From Pseudomonadota bacterium (lineage in GTDB: Bacteria > Desulfobacterota > Desulfovibrionia > Desulfovibrionales > Desulfovibrionaceae), in the NCBI GenBank assembly GCA_023419375.1, contig JAEZYD010000047.1:199689-263688 (forward strand): DNA of 64,000 nt, written 5' to 3'. A program made the translations under genes and the position numbers. Below, piece by piece: positions 59,679 through 64,000 of this stretch. The notes under the pieces were generated by a model. That model ran no database searches and was not told the DNA's origin. It saw nothing but the letters and a program-made list of their open reading frames with translations. Numbering within the stretch: position 1 is the stretch's first letter; each line of letters begins with the position of its first letter.

Positions 59679-62102
59679 ATGAAAGTAGCTCATCTTTGCA
59701 TGATCGATCGCAACGGAGCGGGGACTGCGGCATTGCGCATCCACAAGGCACTACTCGCCGGTGGAATAGACAGCACCATGTTTGTCCTTAACACTACTCA
59801 GAATTCACCTGATGTCCGTCTTTTCGAGAATTCACCTTCGAATGTTCGGATCCACATCCAACAGCGTTCACAAATCCGGGAAAGTATCGCATGGCCCGGC
59901 ATCAATCAACACTGGCATAACACTCGCGAGCAGTATGCTGCAAAACCGACTCTTGAGCTGTTTTCAACGGCTGACAGCCTGGTAGCGCAGGATAATTTTG
60001 AAGTACTCACTGAAGCGGATATAATTTTTTTGCATTGGGTTTCAGGGGTTGTGAACTTCCAGAACCTCCCAGAAATTTTGAAAAATAAACCTGTTGTCTG
60101 GCGTTTTTCAGATCTTTCTCCGTTTACTGGCGGCTGCCACTACAGCCGGGGCTGTCTGGCCTTTCACGACAAATGCGGCTCGTGTCCGCAACTTAACAGC
60201 ACTCGTGAGCAGGACATTTCGCGTTTGGGCTGGCTGATGAAGCGTAACGCATACGCGCAAATGAACATTAGCTGCGTCGCCCCATCAAAATGGGTACAGG
60301 AGCAGGCCAGACAAAGCTCACTTTTAGGAAAGACGGATATACACCATATCCCCAACTGTGTGCCGCTGGATGTGTACACCCCTGGTTCCGCGCAAGAACT
60401 AAAAAAAAGGCTCGGAATTAATCCCGAACATAAAGTTTTGCTTTTTGGGGCCGCCAGTCTGCAAAACCCCAGAAAAGGCTTTTCGTACATACTTGAAGCT
60501 CTCAATCAGCTGTATGCGCTGGGTGAGCGGCAATTTTCACTTGTTTCCTTTGGCGCTGCCCAGTTTGATACGAGCATGATGCCGCCATATCCGTGGCATA
60601 TCCTGCCGCACCTTGATTCAGATGCCTCGGTTGCTGAGGCACTCCGTCTCGCTGATATTTTTTTGCTAACACCGGAAGAAGAAAATTTCCCCAGCATTGC
60701 CCTGGAAAGCCTCGCGGTGGGAATACCCGTTGTAGGATTTGAAACCGGTGGAATCCCGGAAATTGTTCAAGACGGCATTTCTGGATTATTAAGCCCCACT
60801 GGCGACGTCACCTCGCTGGTTGCCAACATTCGGCTCTTATTAAATATGGACGCAGCTGAAGTTGCGACCATGAAAAAAAACTGCCGGGCTCGTGCTGAAC
60901 TATTCAGCGAACAACGCTGCGCACATAAATATAGCCAACTTTTTAAAACTATTATTGGTACTTCCCGGACAAACACCCCCTCGCACACTCCTAGCATCAA
61001 TATCTTATCATATGAAGGTGTCGGAAGCTGGATCCTTGGCAAATTTGCGCACAAGCTTCATCAGCACCTTGGAGAACTGGGAATTTCCGCAAAAATCACA
61101 TCAAATTCCAGGCAGCGGCATCTTGTTACCCACCATATCCCCTATTTGGGATGGGAAAGCGCTGATAACAGTTTTGTGCGAACGCTTATGATCACGCATG
61201 TTGATACGCAAGAAAAAGTACTGATGCTCATGCGTCAGCTTGCTATTGCCGATATGGGCATCTGCATGTCCTATGACACGGTTAAAAAACTGATCCGCGC
61301 CGGGCTGCCAGCGGAAAAACTTTGCTTTGTCCATCCCGCGCAGGATGGGCAAGTTCGCCGCCGTAAGGTGCGGCTTGGCATCACAAGCCGTTTGTATAGT
61401 GATGCCCGCAAGCGCGAAAACATGCTTGTGGAGGCATTAGCGCCCTTTGATCCGCATATTTTTTCTATAAAAATCATGGGAAGTGGCTGGGAACAGCAAG
61501 TTGCCGCATTGCGGGAAAAAAATTTTGAAGTTGAATACATTCCGGATTTTGATAAAGAAAAATACCTCTGCTTCTTTGAAAACATGGACTATTATCTGTA
61601 CTTAGGTATGGACGAGGGATCGATGGGATTTCTTGACGCTTTACACGCTGGCGTTAAAACCATTGTAACAGCTCAAGGTTACCACATTGAAGCTCAAGAA
61701 GCCCCGACTTTCAGTTTTACATCTTTAGACGATCTGACAGCAATATTTGAAAAAATTGCAGCTGAGAGCAATAAACGCAGAGGTGATATCGATGATTGGA
61801 CATGGGAAAGGTATGCGAAGCAACATGCAATAATATGGAAATATATCGCTGATTGTAAAAAACCAGTACTCCAGTTTGACATTCAAAAAGCATTACATGA
61901 TACTGAAATTCAAAATCGACAAGCCCGACAGCTGTATGCATCAGGCAACAGAAAAATTGATGTGATTCTTGCCTCTGTAGAAGCTCTTTCAAATAAATAT
62001 CCAATGCCTGCAGAGCATTTACTGCGATCTGCACTTGTTACAAATCCTACTGACAAAAAGTTACTACATTTATATGAGGAAAAGATACAAAGTCTTTTTT
62101 AG
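59679..62102 (+). CDS. Two-domain glycosyltransferase family 4 fusion (807 aa)
   Basis: Residues 1-430 form a WcaC-like GT4 enzyme: MKVAHLCMIDRNGAGTAALR, then WRFSDLSPFTGGCHYSRGC with FHDKCGSCPQL, VAPSKWVQEQARQS and LLTPEEENFPSIALESLAVG (the EX7E donor motif). Residues 440-740 look like a second GT-B-type half: LGITSRLYSDARKRENMLVE and YLYLGMDEGSMGFLDALHAG with another E-x7-type pattern. The final 60 residues are helical. The base composition becomes AT-rich toward its end. It has no clear ribosome site beyond GAGG. Its polymer is unknown, perhaps the O-antigen or flagellin glycan. Confidence 0.85.
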   Translation: MKVAHLCMIDRNGAGTAALRIHKALLAGGIDSTMFVLNTTQNSPDVRLFENSPSNVRIHIQQRSQIRESIAWPGINQHWHNTREQYAAKPTLELFSTADSLVAQDNFEVLTEADIIFLHWVSGVVNFQNLPEILKNKPVVWRFSDLSPFTGGCHYSRGCLAFHDKCGSCPQLNSTREQDISRLGWLMKRNAYAQMNISCVAPSKWVQEQARQSSLLGKTDIHHIPNCVPLDVYTPGSAQELKKRLGINPEHKVLLFGAASLQNPRKGFSYILEALNQLYALGERQFSLVSFGAAQFDTSMMPPYPWHILPHLDSDASVAEALRLADIFLLTPEEENFPSIALESLAVGIPVVGFETGGIPEIVQDGISGLLSPTGDVTSLVANIRLLLNMDAAEVATMKKNCRARAELFSEQRCAHKYSQLFKTIIGTSRTNTPSHTPSINILSYEGVGSWILGKFAHKLHQHLGELGISAKITSNSRQRHLVTHHIPYLGWESADNSFVRTLMITHVDTQEKVLMLMRQLAIADMGICMSYDTVKKLIRAGLPAEKLCFVHPAQDGQVRRRKVRLGITSRLYSDARKRENMLVEALAPFDPHIFSIKIMGSGWEQQVAALREKNFEVEYIPDFDKEKYLCFFENMDYYLYLGMDEGSMGFLDALHAGVKTIVTAQGYHIEAQEAPTFSFTSLDDLTAIFEKIAAESNKRRGDIDDWTWERYAKQHAIIWKYIADCKKPVLQFDIQKALHDTEIQNRQARQLYASGNRKIDVILASVEALSNKYPMPAEHLLRSALVTNPTDKKLLHLYEEKIQSLF

Positions 62103-62250
62103 TGGCACGCAGTTCAAGTGTTCAGACAAAATATACTTTGGATGACACTTCAAAAAGCCACAAATAAATATCGCAGGCTACTGAAGGGCTAAATACATCC
62201 CTATCAATAAAAAGGCCTGATCAAGAATCCATCCACAGAGGCAACTCAAT

Positions 62251-62641
62251 ATGAGAAAGCTATTTCTTAAACGAAATGATGTTTCATGGGGTGGCCAGCA
62301 TTTTAAAGCAATTCTACCTGATTCTCCGCCACATAATTCAGAAAAATTTGAACTGTCCCTATCAAATCTTGCAGAAAGAGGGGCATTCCTGAAGCACGCA
62401 TAATAGATATCAAAATAGATAAATATGCGGCAGCGTACCATCAGCATTCCCACATACATAGATACTAGGTAAAGATCATGATGCAGTTCCCGATGGAATA
62501 GCCACAGATAAAAAACGCCCACCTTTGAAATGGGGATATGGGGATGACCAAGACACTCTCCCAAACGCTGACTACAACGTATATAATCAAGCTTGGCTCC
62601 CGATATGGCGATCTTCACCTATTACTACTTCTTTAATTTAG
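62251..62641 (+). pseudogene. Decayed coding fragments after the GT4 gene
   Basis: Two short open stretches on the plus strand look like protein but are interrupted. The first, 62251-62403, starts with ATG after GAGG and encodes 50 aa including NDVSWGGQHFKAILPDSPPH. The second, 62462-62641, encodes KRPPLKWGYGDDQDTLPNA and NVYNQAWLPIWRSS in another frame, with a stop between them. They could be parts of one lost glycan or transposon gene; I cannot name it. Confidence 0.35.
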
Positions 62642-62993
62642 ATTCTGTTACAGCATCAAGAAACAACACCTCACTCAGTACAAGTGCGAAAATTGAGCCT
62701 AGCGAGGGAGACCGCAAGTATGAAGATCTCAGATCCTGCGGCTGACGGAAAGAGATTTCAGATGATCACCTCAAGGGAAAGACCGATGCAAACAGTGTGA
62801 AAAATTCAAAGCCGACATCCTTTCCCACTCAGAAGAGGCCGTTTTGACATGACAGATACCATATAAACAGTTAATGAATGAAAGAGAAGTCGCAGCTATC
62901 GGCATGATCATTAAGACACAACACTAGTACAAATATTGAACGACAGGCAGCATGCTTAAAAATTACAGTTAATTATAAAACAACGAGACACAT
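62642..62993. other. AT-rich gene-free stretch
   Basis: About 350 bp. Only a 26-codon ORF from 62720 (starting MKISDPAADGKR) is visible, and I see no recognisable gene or RNA. It probably continues the decayed region and leads into the promoter of the methyltransferase-like gene. Confidence 0.4.
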
Positions 62994-63890
62994 ATGCTGT
63001 TTAGCAAGAAGAAATTTTATGATCCCCAGGGATACAATGACGTACTCAATGCCTTGAGAACGAAATACGGCGCGGCCGGGTTACGTTATTTTGAAAAAGA
63101 ACAAGCTCAAATGTGCTTTTTGAGTGGATTGATTAAGAAAAGGAATCCCAGGAAGATCGTTGAGGTCGGCGTCGGCTCCGGAACAAGATCAGCAGTCATT
63201 TTGAAGACGCTTCAAGCCCTGCGATCCTCAGCAAAATTCATTTCTGTTGACTCCCAATCCCGCCTTCCGGCTGACCCGAGGCGAAAATCAGGATTTCTTG
63301 TAGATGAGTTTTTTTCTGACCTGAAAAAAAACTGGGAGCGCTACCTAGGAAATAGCCTACCTGTTTATCTCGAAAATATTGGAGGGGAAATTGATTTTAT
63401 TATTTTAGATTCAAGCACCGTAATGCCTGGAGTATTGCTTGACTTTATAGTTGCAATGCCCTTTTTAAGTAATGATGCAACTATAGTATTCAACAATATC
63501 CATGATCATTATTTTTCAAATTGCGATTGTATTTCTTCAAAAGTAGCCTTTGACACTATTGTTGGCGAAAAAATTATATGCCCTGACTCTTCAAATAAAT
63601 ATTCCTTGCCAACACTTGGCGCAATAGATGTAACTACAGACACATCAAAATACATTAATAATTTATTTTTAGCACTTACATTGCCGTGGAATACCGTTCT
63701 AGATGCAAAACAAATCTTGACTTACAGAAGTTGTATAAGAAAAAACTATTCCGCTGAGCACGCTGAGTATTTTGATTTTACTGTAAACTGTGCAGCTCAA
63801 AAGCTGTTGAGTGACAACAATACAACTTCTATTTCTTTTGAAAACAAGAAAATTGATCTTTTTTATCATAAGCCATTGCTGTCCGGCTAA
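62994..63890 (+). CDS. SAM-methyltransferase-like protein
   Basis: The 298-aa protein has a class I methyltransferase N-terminus: IVEVGVGSGTRSAVILKTLQ (motif I, E-V-G-x-G-x-G), FISVDSQSRLP (motif post I), and FIILDSSTVMPGVLLDFIVA (motif D). The second half is not recognisable. It resembles class I O-methyltransferases that act on small sugars or lipids, as in glycan regions. Codon use is strongly AT-biased relative to the window. The ATG at 62994 has GAGACACAT upstream, a weak site. Confidence 0.65.
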   Translation: MLFSKKKFYDPQGYNDVLNALRTKYGAAGLRYFEKEQAQMCFLSGLIKKRNPRKIVEVGVGSGTRSAVILKTLQALRSSAKFISVDSQSRLPADPRRKSGFLVDEFFSDLKKNWERYLGNSLPVYLENIGGEIDFIILDSSTVMPGVLLDFIVAMPFLSNDATIVFNNIHDHYFSNCDCISSKVAFDTIVGEKIICPDSSNKYSLPTLGAIDVTTDTSKYINNLFLALTLPWNTVLDAKQILTYRSCIRKNYSAEHAEYFDFTVNCAAQKLLSDNNTTSISFENKKIDLFYHKPLLSG

Positions 63891-63904
63891 GGGTTAAGAA
63901 AAAA

Positions 63905-63974
63905 GTCCAAAATCTCAGTGCGATGTGGTATAAAGAGTTTGCGAAAAACTTTGCCACACAAGGAGATTTTGGAC
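63905..63974 (+). promoter_or_regulatory. Hairpin sequestering the transposase ribosome site
   Basis: GTCCAAAATCTC (63905-63916) is the exact reverse complement of GAGATTTTGGAC (63963-63974). Within it GTGG and CCAC arms and an imperfect A/T stem extend the fold. The right arm covers the GAG of the AGGAG site (63961-63965), 9 bases before the transposase ATG. Confidence 0.6.
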
Positions 63975-64000
63975 ATGAGTCACCATAATACACTTTTCTC
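63975..64000 (+). CDS. Start of an IS4-family transposase, partial
   Basis: Only nine codons are inside the window: MSHHNTLFS. The opening MSHHNT-x-F-S matches the N-terminus of IS4-type transposases that carry a DUF4372 domain (MSHHNTIFSQLLKLIPRHEF-like). AGGAG at 63961-63965 precedes the ATG at a spacing of 9. Identification is by recalled similarity over few residues and is therefore tentative. Confidence 0.55.

Larger units (their letters stand above)
63905..64000 (+). mobile_element. Left end of an IS4-type insertion sequence, cut by the window
   Basis: The end of the window contains the 5' untranslated part and first codons of a transposase. Immediately left of it the sequence changes from the preceding gene after a short gap, and the inverted repeat at 63905-63916 may lie near the IS terminus. 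The right end is outside the window. Confidence 0.55.

Noticed and set aside
62178..62618. 146-codon minus-strand open frame in the AT-rich gap
   Set aside because: Composition (many Cys, Leu, Tyr) resembles a complement shadow, it would start with GTG without a ribosome site, and the plus strand holds more protein-like fragments.

Overview
The window is a GC-rich bacterial chromosome segment that looks like a flagellated, Gram-negative sulfate reducer of the Desulfovibrionaceae. The reasons are the order flhB-flhA-flhF-flhG-fliA-cheY-fliL-DUF2802, an aromatic operon built on the archaeal-type early route (ADH synthase plus 3-dehydroquinate synthase II), a CbiR-like cobamide remodeling enzyme, and a DUF5320/DUF134/Mrp group. 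Genus assignment is inference; there is no rRNA gene to confirm it. I saw no tRNA, rRNA or CRISPR array.

Layout. 1-4.9 kb, minus strand: the end of a TerC-type membrane protein (cut by the window edge), tsf, rpsB and a polytopic membrane protein. 5-10 kb, plus: an M16C metallopeptidase, CbiR and a DHH phosphoesterase. 10-15.7 kb, plus: an aromatic amino acid operon (ADH synthase, DHQ synthase II, pheA, aroA, tyrA) behind a leader that reads as a complete ribosome-mediated attenuator: a good promoter, a 34-codon leader with 7 aromatic residues among 9, competing 1:2 and 2:3 pairings, and a terminator with seven T. No trp genes follow within the window. 15.7-16.8 kb: a WbsX-like glycan enzyme. 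16.9-25.5 kb: flagellar export and regulation genes. 25.6-32.3 kb, minus: a secreted protein and a tripartite RND efflux operon. 32.7-37 kb, minus: a membrane-anchored protein, XdhC and topoisomerase I.

37.3-43 kb, plus: two tandem TraT-like lipoproteins, then a sigma-54 promoter followed by a lysozyme-fold protein, a GT9 glycosyltransferase and two small helical proteins that could be flagellar accessory factors. 43-48 kb: thiE and a DUF362 protein (minus), a large MscS channel with an Ala/Lys/Asp repeat, and a cupin. 48.3-54.8 kb: an AldA-like dehydrogenase; an Mrp ATPase divergent from DUF5320-DUF134 across a 50-bp perfect inverted repeat; then YbaK, a small DMT transporter, a VOC protein, a PfkB kinase and CutA. 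54.9-58.7 kb: nth, cheV (sigma-28-like promoter), a ferredoxin-nitroreductase fusion and fliR (sigma-54 promoter, apparently leaderless). 58.8-64 kb: a surface-glycan region that turns AT-rich, with a GT2, a two-domain GT4 fusion, decayed coding fragments, a methyltransferase-like gene and the left end of an IS4-type insertion sequence cut by the window end.

Three regulatory regimes are visible. Flagellar and chemotaxis genes carry sigma-54 and sigma-28 signatures matching the fliA gene encoded here. The aromatic operon appears attenuation-controlled. The Mrp/DUF134 pair appears controlled by a palindromic operator.
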